Shown: in pieces, positions 47,333-60,000 of the stretch
Numbering within the stretch: the first letter of the stretch is position 1
Layout: every line of letters begins with the position of its first letter
Origin: Polytrichum commune
Lineage: Eukaryota; Streptophyta; Polytrichopsida; Polytrichales; Polytrichaceae
Assembly (NCBI GenBank): GCA_950295325.1
Contig: OX485803.1
Location: 3,718,001-3,782,000, forward strand
Length of the DNA: 64,000 nt
Reading direction: 5' to 3'
Translations under genes and position numbers: made by a program
The notes under the pieces: model-generated
Seen by the model: the letters and a program-made list of their open reading frames with translations, nothing else
What the model was told of the DNA's origin: nothing
Database searches by the model: none

Positions 47333-48343
47333 TTATACTACTTCTCTTTGTATGTTTTTCATCTCACTAATGCCGGATTCTAACACATGGAACAAATCCA
47401 CATCTCTAAAATCACCAAAGATTTGTAGAGATGTTTTCTTCAACTCTTCTTCAGCACTTCTTGCCCAATTCATGTCAAACTCATCAGCATGAATTAGGCA
47501 TAAATTGTGAAGGCAAAGGCAAGCGGTTACCATACCCAGAATGCTACGTAGTGGCATGTCAATCTTCTTAAGTAGAATCCTTCACCTCCCCTTTAACATT
47601 CCAAATGCACGCTCCACCGCCATTCTTGTGTTTGATTGAATGAAATTCCAATGTTGTTTCTCCCTTGAAATACCAGTCTTCTCTCCTTTGAATGTTGTAT
47701 AGAACCATGGACGCATAGGATATGCAGCATCTCCAATAAGCTTATATGGTAAAAATATTTCACTCATAGGTCTCTTTCTGATTTCTGATTTTTGAAATAA
47801 GACCCAATCATGTATACTACCGGCCCACCCAAAATCATAATCCCAAAATTTGCATTGAGAATCCACTACACATTGAAGTAAAACCGAATAAAATCCCTTC
47901 CTACAATAATATGAAGCATGATCTATACTAGGAGCTGTGATTAGAATGTGACTCCCATCTATTGCCCCTAAAATGTATGGAATTGCATGCAAACTCTCAA
48001 AGTCTAAAGCTATTTGCTTCATTATTGACAATATTGGTTTAGGAAAAACCAAAGGCCTCAAAATATTTTTAATACCCTCACATACTTCTCTCACTATGAT
48101 TGAAGCACTTGACTTTGAAATACCATACAAATCGGCAAGTGTATGCAAAGTATCACCGGTTGCCAATCGATGGAATGTCAAAAAAATTCTACACTCTATT
48201 GGAATACAAAGTCTTAATTTTGTATCTTTCTTGCTTAATATGGATCCAAGCAAATGACAAAAATAAAAATAAAAATGCTTACTCACCCGTACACGATCTT
48301 TGAACATTTTTGCATTATATGATCCAAGAAGAAATTGTGACAC
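47333..48343 (-). pseudogene. Harbinger DDE nuclease (DDE_Tnp_4), one nonsense codon
   Basis: One coherent frame of about 337 codons. An N-terminal HTH-like part (LADLYGISKSSASIIVREV) precedes the catalytic core: first Asp in LGAIDGSHI, second in GWAGSIHDWVLF, Glu in RMAVERAFGMLKGR. The only internal stop is TGA at 47582-47584, directly after MLKGR, where the family has Trp (GRWRIL). The same frame then continues RILLKKIDMPLRSILGMVTA to the natural stop at 47333. Upstream of 48343 the frame is lost within ~15 codons and the signal appears to continue in another frame, so a small indel near 48355 is likely. Confidence 0.9.
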
Positions 48344-49298
48344 ATATCCACTTTGCCAGTCAAATTTTCACACCACCCTCTCCTTGCTCCCAAACAAAAA
48401 AATATGCCATCATCATAATTGAAGCATTATGATAATACATGATGGTTTTTTGTATCGCCATAGTTGAAACGATAAAATACTTCAAAACCATAAAGATCAT
48501 AAGAGAGCACAAAATCTCTCTTCTTCGCTTATCCATGATTGAAGATCAAAGATAAGAAGAGAGAAATTGATAAGGATGATTAAGAGGAGAGCATGTCTTA
48601 AATAATACCAAAGAGTATTATTTTGTCCAATGTGTATGGGTTTTCTCCTCTTCATTCTTCAACACCCAAGGAGACATTTATTTCCTACATGGGCCAAACT
48701 TAACAATTGGCAATTTGGCAATTTTCATTATCTTTTGAATAAAATTGAACATTATATTACACAATTCTTATGAACACAATTCTTGTTGAAATCTTTTGAT
48801 ACAATCTGAATGTAGAGAATTATGGTTTTTTATCACAAAAAATCTTCACCATTAGGTGAACTTCTCTTCACCGGTGGACTTCTCCGGTGGACTTCTCCGC
48901 TAAACTTCTCCTCTAGGTGTTTAGACTTCAACCGGTCAAGACTCCTTAAGATATATTTTATTGCCTTTAATTCTTCTCCGGCACATCCACCACTTGCCTC
49001 ATATAACCATGTCTTGGCCAAGCATTCTTGACCGACCGGAGGCCTTCTCCACCGTAGTGTAAACCGGCCCTAATCATCCTAGTTTTGATTGTTGACATAA
49101 TAAATATATCTTCACTTTGACCTCCCAGTCTTAGAATGACAACTTGCAAGATTTGCGATTGCTAATCGTCTGAGACAATTGTTGATTTAAGTCAACAATC
49201 ATAAAATGATTGTGGAATTGGAAGTGCCCAACAAAAGGATGCACACCTTGAGTTATGGGACCCTAAAACCACCAAGAATTGCATAATGGCTAGTTTAA

Positions 49299-49774
49299 GG
49301 GCCACTTTACACTAGAGCTTGAGTGTCCTTGACCCATGATATTCAAGTTATATGGCTGGTCGAGAATCCGGAGATGGTCCAAGTTCAATTCACAATAGAC
49401 CATAAAGGCCCTAAGGGACCAAAAACATTCAAATGGATGAAAAACTCTACAGGGTATCCTCCACGGCAGCAAGTGGATAGTGTTTCATGGTCTACCGGAT
49501 ACTGCGTTAAACACATTGAAAAGAGGTGGGTCTAATGCAAAACTAGGAATTGTGGCAATTGATTAAATTGTCATTGGCTCCTAGACATATTATGTAGCCA
49601 CAAGCCCGCAAATGCGTTGCGGTCCCTCAATTGGTCCACTTTCACTTCACACTAAGCTTGAGGGCCCGTCCATCTAAAAAGTAATTTCTATGTCCCATGG
49701 TACGGCCTTTGAGGCTTTTCAAGGCCCCTTAGATATACATGGTCATGGCTCGTGGTTTGTGTATAAAGCAACCC
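49299..49774. mobile_element. MITE with Harbinger-like termini, 476 bp
   Basis: Left end GGGCCACTTTACACTAGAGC; right end GTATAAAGCAACCC (imperfect partner). TAA duplications flank it at 49296-49298 and 49775-49777. Its first ~16 bases resemble the terminus of the 45565-49070 Harbinger element (GGGCCGGTTTACACTA), which suggests the same transposase can move it. No coding capacity. Confidence 0.8.
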
Positions 49775-49910
49775 TAATCTTCCAAAATGTAACACATTTA
49801 TTTACTTAGTTAGTTAGTTAGATAGAAAATCTAAGAACATCATACATTCATGTCCGGTTAGTAGGCTCTCACACAACTTATTAAATTATGATGTTGACTC
49901 CATAACATTA

Positions 49911-50042
49911 TTCATATCCATAACAATGTTATGTGAGACTGACAGTATTTTACAAAATATTCTCCACATTCAAAATGTGGGAATATTCTATGGAGTACTA
50001 TCAGTCCCACTGTACGTTGTTATGGATATGAATAATGTTATG
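49911..50042. repeat. Foldback, ~65-bp arms
   Basis: CATAACATTATTCATATCCA at 49911 pairs with TGGATATGAATAATGTTATG ending at 50042. Pairing continues inward through ACTGACAGTA/TACTATCAGT and AATATTC/GAATATT to a loop near 49975. Confidence 0.85.
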
Positions 50043-51707
50043 TCCAATCAACCGAGCCTCCATTCTTTGAATATGCCAGGTGTAGAGTATGCCTAAATTG
50101 GACAAAGACCCACCTGTGCATTGAGTGAGGCGATTTTCCGTTCATAGTATAAATTAGTGTTGTTGAGACTCATTTTCCTCCGCTCATTTGTTTTTAGCTC
50201 GTCTAAGCGCACATGTGCCACCAGAGTTCGTGAAGTTTTTGAAGCCTTAGTGGCTAATTGCCGGTAGTTGCTACGAAGGGTCGGATTTTTCCCAATTTAC
50301 ATCGGCAAGAGCCGGTCTTTTGTAAAATCAATTGGCCAATAGCCTATATTTTCATATTTTCATTGGCCAATATCCGATTAAATGGAATTCATATCGGCAC
50401 TATTTTTTTTTAAATGTATGAAAAGTTATTAGAAATCATTTCTTAGTACAAAATCTTGAATAAGTGAAAAGAAAGGCATGTTCAAAACTTTAAATTTGAA
50501 GAGTTAACATCCTTGGCAGGAATTGAACCTAGCAATGCCTTCACCGCTTGAAGGCCAAGGGTCCCCCAATTCTTCATAGAAGCAATTGGATTTGGTCATG
50601 GAAAGGTTGCATGATTCAAAAAGTTTAAGGTTTAGGGTACTTCCTCAAGTGCATCATCAGATGCCCCAAACAAATAGCGCTCTGGATGCTTCTGGCTGAG
50701 ATCCAGTAACTCACAAGAAAAATCGGCTACATTTCCGGGACATTTTCTGGTCAATCGGCTAATTGATGGAGGATTGAAATCACAGTCGGATTGCCATCCG
50801 ATGGTTGGAAATTTGGACCGGCCATGAGTGAAAATCCATCGGCTGATAATGAACTAGCCGTCGGTTTTCCCCAAACATAGTGCGCCACAATGGGCCATTG
50901 TTAGTTAGTTAGTCGAGGTTGCATTGCTCTAATTGGTTGTCTGTTGAATGCTCTTGAATGTCCATGTGTATGAGCCCAAAATAAGTGCTCATATTTGTTT
51001 TATGTTTAGAATTTAATTAGAATTGCAATTGGAGTGTTATTGAAACAATCAAAAGTATAAAAAGAGTGAGGCTTGGTGTGGATTTATGTTTAGGCCTTAA
51101 GCCATTTTGTGTGGTGAATTAGAAGCTTAGTGACATTAGGGAGTGTTTTGATTAGAGGAGTAGTGCTTGATGAGGCAAGGGGAAGTGCCTTTGATTTAAT
51201 TGTTTGAATTAGAACGTGTTCTTGTTGGTTTAGGGGTTGAAGGGTTAGCGGAGAGGATGAGGTCCTACTAAGGGGGAGAAGGTTAAGGGGTTGTGATTGG
51301 ATGCCCTATCTCTCCTCTTCCTCCCTTATCCTCTCCTCTCCTTGAGTTCCCTCTCTTAACCTTCTTCTCATGCTCACTCTCTCTCTCTCTCTCCCTCTCA
51401 TCTCTAGGATTTTTGAGCTCTTAGAATTAGAGAAAAAGAGTGTCATTAGAAAGGAGGCACGGGGAAGTGCAAGTTTCTTTGGGGGGAAACCGGTGTCAAC
51501 CAATTGTGACTTTAGTTTTATAGTGCTTAGTTATAGTGTTGGGATTAGTGGCATTTTATAGTGATTAGCTCATAATATTTAGTTTGTAGTATTTAGTTTA
51601 TAGGGCTTAGTTCATAAGATTTAATTTGTAGCATCCAGTTATGATTTTCGGCCGTGGCATTTAATTCTGGTGCTTGGTCGACTCTCAGGTTCTGAGACTG
51701 CAACAAA
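50043..51707. other. No gene seen
   Basis: AT-rich, without recognisable coding family, RNA gene or terminal repeats. A short CT-rich stretch lies at 51375-51400. Confidence 0.5.
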
Positions 51708-51925
51708 GCTACTGGACCGGGACTGCAGAGGGTGGTTTCGGCAAGCCCAGCAGGCTGCTGGTTGAGTCTAAGGGGCTACTAGACCGAGACTACAGAGGGT
51801 GGTTTCGGCAAGCCCAACTAGTTGCTGGTTGAATCTAAGGTGCTACTGGACCGGACTACAGAGGGTGGTTTCGGCAAGCCTAGCTAGCTGCTGGTTGAAT
51901 CTAAGGGGCTACTGGACCGGGACTG
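51708..51925. repeat. Tandem array, 67-bp unit, ~3.25 copies
   Basis: GCTACTGGACCGGGACT-like starts at 51708, 51775, 51842 and 51908. Each unit contains AGAGGGTGGTTTCGGCAAGC and GCTGGTTGA-TCTAAGG. It is more GC-rich than its surroundings. Confidence 0.9.
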
Positions 51926-52616
51926 TTGGGGTAAAGGCTGCATCAAAGAGCAGGGGTTGGGTTAGGAATTAAGTAACTAGATAGGTTAGGATTAGAGTTA
52001 TAGTTAGGAAATCCCGTATAGCGGGAAGTGACACTTGGGAGTGAACTTGTGAGGAGGACGACATGAGAGTGATAAGAGAGAGAAGTGTTTTTCAACACTT
52101 ATATTCTCATCATGGAGTAAATTGATGTGCTAATATTGATGTGAAGCACGAGATTGGGTTGTTGGCCCCACACAAGGAGAATGTCCTTGGGTTGACAATT
52201 GGGAATTAAGACACTAGAAACTTAATTGAATCATGGAGTCGGCAACCCATAGCCTCACTGAGGTGAAGAGCACTGATGAGAAAACATTGGCCAAGGCCAA
52301 GGTTTCAAGAGGAATATCCTTAAGGGCATGTGTGGCCAAGGCCGCAGGGTGGACCCTTGAGAAGGCCAATGCTCTACCTATTCAAGAGGCTAACATCAAT
52401 AAAACATCATGATTCTAAGTAAGTTGGGAGTTCATTGAGATGGGAGTTACATTCCATGTTACCACGAGTTTGGGTATGACACATGTGATTCTCAAAACCA
52501 CCACCCGGACTAGGACGCTTAAGGGTGGTGGGTTTGGCCTCACAATGTGATATAAATAATGAAGCACCTCTATATTTATTGCATGAGATTAGGAAGGCCC
52601 GTGATTACAAAGCTAG

Positions 52617-53085
52617 GGGCCACTTCACACACGAGTCAAGAGCCGTGACCATGAAATTGTGAGAGCCCAAAAGAAAGTGTTCAAAGGTTGTCCTAACACA
52701 CCTTCAAAATCATGTGTTTTGGTTACGGACCCTCAAGTGTAGTGTGAAGTCATATGTGACTAGGCCCTCAACCAAATGCTATTTCAATGATTTTGTATTC
52801 ATGTGGGTCCTTGCACATGATAATATGAAATAAATAAATTGTTGTAAGCGTTCGGAGTGCCATGGTCTCCCGATTTTGTGTTAGGCCTACCTACAAGAAG
52901 TGGTTTTTGAAAATAATCCAAGTGATCATGAAACATGATTCATTCAATGCCATGTAGAAATCCATGTAGATATTACATCCATCTTGCATTCACATACTTT
53001 GTTGGTCCCTCAAGCATAGTGTGAAGCGAACTTGGACTAGCTCCGCCTTTTCCACCAATGAGAGTGCTTGAGCCTGTTTAAAAGA
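52617..53085 (+). mobile_element. MITE, GGGCC-terminus family, 5' portion
   Basis: Starts GGGCCACTTCACACACGAGT and follows the same block order as 61753-62210 (CCGTGACCATGAAATTGTGA, AACACACCT-CAAAATCATG, GTGCCATGGTCTCCC, ACCAATGAGAGTGC). No matching right terminus is present; the similarity stops at ~53080 next to a family R repeat. Confidence 0.7.
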
Positions 53086-53150
53086 GATTGGACTATGTGC
53101 ATATAATATGATAATCATTATGGTCTCAATAGTCAACATAATTGTAGGGA
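53083..53150 (+). repeat. Dispersed repeat family R, fragment
   Basis: TTTAAAAGAGATTGGACTAT and CTCAATAGTCAACA match blocks of the copy at 3913-4110. It abuts the end of the MITE fragment. Confidence 0.5.
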
Positions 53151-53744
53151 TTTAGAGTAGATAGATCCATTTCGAGTAGCCCCCCCCCCCCCCAATCTTA
53201 ATACATATAAGTGGATGCCACACACGTTTGAAAACGCCAATTTCGGAAGAGAGTTTGGTAAAAGAATGCCTGGCCCTCACATGTGCCTAGCTTCGAGGAG
53301 TTGGATTTCGAGGTTGGTCCCTCTGTTATTGGTTAAAACCAACATTGAATGTTTATCAACTCCAATAAAAAACAGATAGGAAAAACCGCAACTAATTTCT
53401 TCAGCAGTATCGTCATACTGAGACTATTCACACCAATGGAAAATGAAGCGATATCTTATATGACCTACAACTGTGCGCGTACACACACCACTCGCATCTG
53501 CGCTCCTTCACATTCACAAACCCCCGACATCAACTCTTATGTTCCATAAAATCTAAGCAGAAGTGTGAAACCTCTCCTCGTCCCCCTCGTGAAACGCCAA
53601 CTTGCAATCGTCATCGGGGAGGTGAAGAGGCTAGTGTATGTCTGTCTTCTCTATCTCTCTGCACACGCGGTGTCGTAATGTAAATACGTACACTGTATAG
53701 ATGTGTACGTATTTAGAATTGCATTGTGATTTTAGTACCCATAG

Positions 53745-53935
53745 GTTACTCTTAGTTACCTATGCTAAAGAATAGAAATAGATTACCTTTATGTTTACTC
53801 ATAGTTACTCTTAGTTACCTTTACTAAAGGATAGAAATAGATTACCTTTATGTCTACTCATAGTTTACTCTTAGTTACCTTTACTAAAGGATATAAATAG
53901 ATTATCTTTTTGTTTACTCATAATTTACTCTTGCC
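53745..53935. repeat. Tandem array, ~60-bp unit, ~3.3 copies
   Basis: GTT(T)ACTCTTAGTTACCT recurs at ~53745, 53804, 53864 and, degraded, 53923. Each unit also has ACTAAAGGATAGAAATAGAT and TTTATGT-TACTCATA. Confidence 0.9.
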
Positions 53936-54455
53936 TTTTAGTTATCTTGAGTTACTTTGAACCAATAGGTGATTAGAAGCCATGTGATGGGGATAAGATG
54001 GAACTTTGTCTCGGGCATTGAGGAGAGAGAGACATTGTGAAAATGAGAGTTGTGGTGTTATTATGGTATTGAGGAGGTTGTAGAGAAGAAGGGACTTGAT
54101 TTGAAGCATGGTGTGTGTTGTGTTGAGAAGAATTTTGAAATAAAATAATGAGGAGTTGTGATTCATAAAGTTGTTTCTTTAAGAGTGATATCATTTGTTT
54201 GTTTTGAAGTTAGCAATCGAAATTTGTGCTAGTTTGAGTGGAGGGAGGTTTGTTGGTTCTTAAAAAAAAAAAAAACCGAGGCTTCGACCGACCATAGAAG
54301 ACGGACAGATTTGAAGATTTGAGAACTTCACAAGACTCAAGAGCGTCGTTCGTTGTGTTTTTTTTTGTGATTCCAAGCCGGTTTTGGAGGCTAGTTGCAT
54401 TTGTATTTTTCATCGTAAATTTGTTGCGGGTTATGTGGGAAACCACAAACCTCCA

Positions 54456-54547
54456 TTTCATGTTTGTGACAACGAAGTGGGATTGATGACCCACAAGGTT
54501 GTTTCATGTTTGTGACAACGAAGTGGGATTAATGACCCACAAGGTTG
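54456..54547. repeat. 46-bp direct tandem duplication
   Basis: TTTCATGTTTGTGACAACGA at 54456 is repeated at 54502, differing at one base in the 46-bp unit. Confidence 0.92.
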
Positions 54548-55264
54548 TTTTCTGTCATTCCCATTGGTGAGGCGCGATTGCTGGTCACCGTGGGTTTGAA
54601 AGTTTAGGAGCCAATCTTTCGGACGTCAGCTCGTGTTCTGACGTCCCGTTTTACCCGTCCGAGGCCTGTGGTATATTATCACCCTACCCTTACCCTTGAC
54701 CCATATAGAGCCGCAACATGATAGGTCGACGGGAAAGAGTTTGAAGGCTTGAAGAAACTGAAGACCAAGACTCTTGAAGACTAGAAGATTCGACGGTCCG
54801 GTAAACAAGTCCAGTTGCAGCCAAAAGCCCAGTGCTTTCCCAAGGCGGAACCCTCTCTACCCAACAGCAGTGGATGAGTGCTAGCAGGAACGGTGGAGAT
54901 CTTACATCGCTCAAATCCGACGGTCAAGAATGCACAGGCGACGTGGCCTCACCAGAAGCCAGAAGCTGCTTTCATTGCCCATAGACTTCTTCTCGATTAT
55001 TAAAAAAAAAACAAAAAAACGGAGGTTCTAAGCCTTGCAAAACCAGTGTCTTGTATCAAGGTTGAAAACAATTGATTCTACCCAATGAAAGAGGGACGAA
55101 CCTCAAAACCCAACTCCTGGAAGTTAGGCACATGTCAAGCCTAACATCCTTTACCTTGGCTTACCAAACTTTGTTTTGAAACCGGCATTTTTGAACGTGT
55201 GTGACATCTTCTATCAATCCTCTAAAGTCGTGAAGTTCCACACATGTAGCCACCATTTTCTAAT

Positions 55265-55395
55265 GTGATGGAAAAGTTGTGAAGAATCGCAGATGTAGCC
55301 GTCATATTGGCGTGGTGGGAAAAAGTAAGTTTCAAGGGCACGGATTTGGATTCCTTGAAAAGGGCACTAATTGTACCCAAGTTTTCGTCTCCTAG
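55265..55395 (+). repeat. Dispersed repeat, inverted partner of 14890-15015
   Basis: Carries GGGCACGGATTTGGATTCCT and AAAGGGCACTAATTGTACCC; the reverse complement of these blocks lies at 14905-14950. Confidence 0.45.
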
Positions 55396-56778
55396 TTATT
55401 GAAAATAAGTACAAGAGCCCACCCACCGCAAGGTAGGCAGTAAACCCCACCTTGCACCAAGGTACTTCTTGAACATGGTAGGGCCAACGGGCTCAAATTC
55501 ATGTCAGATTGCCTGATGTTGATTTTTCTTTTCTTTTCTTTGAAAATAGGTTGACCTATGATGTGATTATGGGTTGGGACTGAATCTTGCTTTTGAAAAA
55601 ATTTACAGTAGTTTCAAAACTTGGACATATATTGTGATTTTTTTTGTTAATGGTATGATGTTGATTTTTAAACTTGCAAAAAATCACCCCAATATCAGGC
55701 ATGTACAACACTTATGTGAACTTGCTTAAGTTAATGGAAATAGCTATGTCTACTCTATATGGCCATTTAATGAGCACAATTTACTTGCACTTTGATGATG
55801 CATAAGATATTCATATGAGCTTTGAGAAGTATGTGTAAAGAGGCTCCAACTTCGATCTGGATTTATTGACCATCTCGTAATAATCGCAAGTTTCATATAA
55901 GTTATCCTAGGAGAAGTGGGCTAGTTAAAACAAGTTGGCCACTCAAGATCCATCTACCTTACCAATTGGATCACTAGGCTGATATTAGATGTTATCACAC
56001 AAAGACCACCACATTCCAAGCAATTAGTATTCTTTTACTGCACATTGATGTACTTCTAATCCCATATGTCTCTTGGCTTTTTGAACTTTTAAAATCAATT
56101 TCATTTCATTATTTTATAAAGGCCCGATTTGGATCTCAAGATGCACAAAAGTCCAGTATTGAATCATGTGATTGTCATGTGATGTGTTAAAATAATCTCA
56201 TTTTATTAAGTGCCACATGTCCTCATGTGATTGGTCGGCACCTCTTACAGGTGACGTGGAAATTGAATTTAGGCAAAGTTGTGCCCAATCGGACCTAACC
56301 GTATCGTATTCTATTAGCACTAAGTGGGTGCACCTATGCTAAATATATTTAACCTTTGAACATTCCCCCACTGTCCATAAATTATCACTAAGTGCCATAA
56401 GTTGAAAACTTCAGCTTAATGACTGTTGGATATTCTCTAGTGTTGTTGAAACGAAGAAGAATTTCTTCACATTTCTTCATTATGAAGATGGCTTCCTTTT
56501 ACAAGTGGCTAAAAACTTTAATTTCTTGCAAGTTATTGAAGATTACAGCCATATTTTTATTTTTTTTAATTACATCTTGACATGACCAAAGTTTGTGGAT
56601 AAGATTTTGATTGCAAGTTGTGTTTATGAAATTTATTTTTAAAAAATATAAAAAATGATGGTACCAAAGTATAAATATCTTTTTTCAAGCTCAAATTTCT
56701 AGTTTGCGAGATACAGAAAATGATAGAATTGGTAATCCAAAGAGATAGATAGATAGATACATCAAATTCATGCGCAAA
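55396..56778. other. No gene seen
   Basis: AT-rich DNA without recognisable coding family, RNA gene or terminal repeats. Confidence 0.5.
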
Positions 56779-57003
56779 ACTACACTAAATATTGTATTTA
56801 GTGTCACTTACTAACTAGAATTACTCGATGCTTTAATTATTTATTGTATGACTATTTATTGCAACCAAAGGTCGAATTGGTTATTTGAAAACTATAGAAC
56901 ATTAAGATCTCTACTTGGTAAAGAAATTACCTTAATAGTAAGAAGATATATCGTTGTGTAACTCCAAAAAGTAAGGGACATGAAATTTCATGTTTAGTGT
57001 AGT
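56779..57003. mobile_element. MITE, CTACACTAAA family, 225 bp
   Basis: Left end ACTACACTAAATATTGTATT; right end AAATTTCATGTTTAGTGTAG with T following. The interior is collinear with 35660-35897 (CACTTACTA, TTGTATGACT, GTCGAATTGG, GATATATCGTTGTGTAA). No coding capacity. Confidence 0.8.
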
Positions 57004-60000
57004 GACTCACAAGATAGATAGGAATCAATCCCAACTTCATTGAAAGTATGCAAAAAGGAAGGGCCTCTTTACCTAAGGGCTTACTACCTTAGGCGGCTCT
57101 CTATTCCAACACAAACTATCCCCTCAAAATTTTTCACATGTCATGCTCACATTTACCAATACACACTTCTATCCCACGTGGAAACTACATTCTGACACAT
57201 GAGCAAATGAAATAGGGAGCCCTCTATTGCATTCTTTGTCAAAAGGTGGGCTCTATCCATGGTAACCAAACTCCAAGTAACCATAGACATGCATCTAGGG
57301 TATCATAGCATCCTCGATTGATAGTTTTCATGCTTGTGGTTGAGGAGTGTTGTGTAATGGTGGTGTTTGTTGGCTCTGTCTGTAGGACAAAGACTATGCA
57401 TCAACTTCTTTATTTCAAGAGCAATTTTTCTAACCACTTTGCATTCACACTTGGATGTTACTTGTTCCTACTATTTTTGGTCCAATTTATTTAATGTGGA
57501 TGAACTATAGTGTTATGTATATATAGTTAACTATAGTTGCTCCCTAAAATGTATTGAACTATTGTTATTTTGGTAGTTGTTAATTATTTATTTTAGAATT
57601 TTTGGGTGATAAATGAGTAGCTTCTGTCCTTGACCTGCATTTGAGAAGAAAATGCACAAAATCCAAGAAAGGTTTGGTTATAGGTATAGTAATTAGCCAT
57701 GGATTGGCATGAATAAAGTGGACAACTATTGTTGTAGTCTTTCATAATAAAGGACATAGCCTAACGGTTCTACTGTTTTCTTGTTACTTCCGTACAAAAC
57801 TTGGATATACTTGAGAACCTTTCTTTGGTATGGTGATGGGTATTTTGTTGCATTTAAATTATGATCTTGTGTACTAATCCCAAGTTTTTACTAAGATTGA
57901 AAGTGCATGTTTGTTCGAATTAGCTCTAGAGTGCATTTCAAATTATGTGTTGTAAGGTGGAAGTAAAAGCATGCAAGAAGCGATAAAACTAACAAAAGAA
58001 AAAGAAAAAAACACATTGAATACAAAACATAGTACGTTGACATCCTTGATTGTTTTTGATTGCCTTCATTGACCAATGCATATCTCAAATTATCCTCAAT
58101 GATCACGATTATCCAAGGAACATGGTCATGCCCCACACGACATTACTCAACTGATGAGCCATGCGTTTTGATTATAGTGAGATCATGACATCCAGAGTCT
58201 TTATTCTCGAACCTACTACCATGCTCATGAACATACTTCATCAGCTGAGTAATGTTATGAATGTTCCCCGAATCTTCCTATCTCGACCCCTCTACCATTT
58301 ATACACCTCATTGGGACTTGGTATCGTTGGTTGCTGTTCTTTACTTATTTCCAAGTTTTGGAGATCCTCACAATAATGACACAAAATGATACAAGGCCCC
58401 AAATAATATTTCACTTCCAACTGGATAGAGTTTGAAGATGATTGAACTGGAGTGATTTGGTTGAAAGTGTAACTTTTCAGAGCACAAGGCCTTCTTCTAC
58501 CTATCATATGTATTGGCTTTTTACTGCACATCAACACCTTCATAAACTCAATGACTTACGAGAACACTTTCAAAGAGAGAGAGAGAGAGGGGGGTCAGGA
58601 AATAAAGCATTCAAGGGTAGATGATGCATGGCTGAAAAGCTCCCTCATGCAGCAATTTATGAAACATCATGTCAATTTTCACTCATGTCCCCAGTCATCA
58701 TCTTCAAGTATATATGGCCCAAGCACTCAGTAGTGTGCAGTGTAATGAACGGGGTGAACTGACCGCTAGTTACACATGAAGCGGTGAAGTTGCAGAATTT
58801 AGGAACATTACTGATCATTTTAGAGGAATTTATAGGATATACCTCCAATTAATGAAGAGAATTTGAAAGATGTCAACATGTAACTAGCTAGACTTGGAAA
58901 CACTAGGATCTCAACATCAATGTCTAAAAATCTCCACGGACACTGATGCAATGATAAATTTCAAGAATATAGAACAAGTTGTTTTAATAATTAACTCATG
59001 GTTGGGCCTTGAATTTTCTTTTTATTCCCATTTACTATAATTTTATGGGAGGTCTTGGTACAATGACAAGATGTCATGGATGCCTACTCTCATACTTTTG
59101 GTGAAATTTGCATTTTCATCCAATTTGTTTATGCCAACAATCATGTGTAACAAGGAGGAAACAAAAATTTCACAAACAATTGGACACATTTGGACACAAT
59201 AAAAGCCATGGCTGACCGTATCTGATGTAATGTCAAAGTTTGACTCAAGAGCAAATGGAGTGCAAGTATATGGCTTTGAGGAGTTTTGGGGGGGGAATAA
59301 TATCCACTCCAATGTCGAAGTAGTCTAGTGTGTTGCATTACCTGTGGTTTTTTCTTTTCAAAATACATAAAACGGACTTAAGAAAATAGGCTCAAAGTGG
59401 GTCAATTGACCAAAAACTCTTGGAATGGTGAATGGACCATTCTAGGTCTAGTTGCTAACACGATTTGAGGACCTATGTGATCATTTAAAGAGAAGATCAT
59501 TTTTCTTGTCCTCCTACTATTGTTTTATCTCAACTCTTATCTTGAAACTTGAAATGGCACTCCATTTGCAATTGCTAAGGTCTGCAAGCGTAATTCGGTT
59601 ACTTTGCAATCAAACACCTATATTTGATTGATGTGTGGTTAGGTGAGGATCGATGAACAAACACCATAGACAAACATACTTAAAAGAGATTGGACTAAAT
59701 CTTTGAAGTATATTAACTACTCCACACTCAATAGTGAATGCAATCAGAAGGACCTATGTATTCAATTGAGAAATCAACAAACATGCGCTTTCCATAATCA
59801 TAACTATAGCATGGGAGGTCCGACTTCAATCCAATGTTTGTTGGTGCTTCATCGTAGATTTGCTAATGCAATACAAGATTTGTACATCTAATAGGTAGAA
59901 GTTGGACAACATGAAAAAAAATCGAATAACACCCTGGGGGGTGCACCTTTCATTAAAAACCAAGAACCATGTGCATTCGCAACATACTCTAAGAACCCCC

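Larger units (their letters stand above)
45565..49070. mobile_element. PIF/Harbinger transposon, nearly intact, 3.5 kb
   Basis: Bounded by perfect 37-bp terminal inverted repeats beginning GGGCCGGTTTACACTACGGT and flanked by TAA target duplications (45562-45564 and 49071-49073). It carries the two expected genes, convergently arranged: a Myb/SANT-like protein on the plus strand (45976-47113) and a DDE nuclease on the minus strand (48343-47333). Subterminal ACCGGT-containing segments repeat in both ends (for example 45650-45675 and 48865-48935). Perfect TIRs and few lesions imply recent activity, but the nuclease has one nonsense codon. Confidence 0.92.

Noticed and set aside
47238-47492. Plus-strand frame opposite the Harbinger nuclease C-terminus
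   Set aside because: It is antisense to the coherent nuclease frame and has no family.
53181-53195. Poly-C run as a functional signal
   Set aside because: A short homopolymer with no flanking structure; it may be a sequencing or slippage feature.
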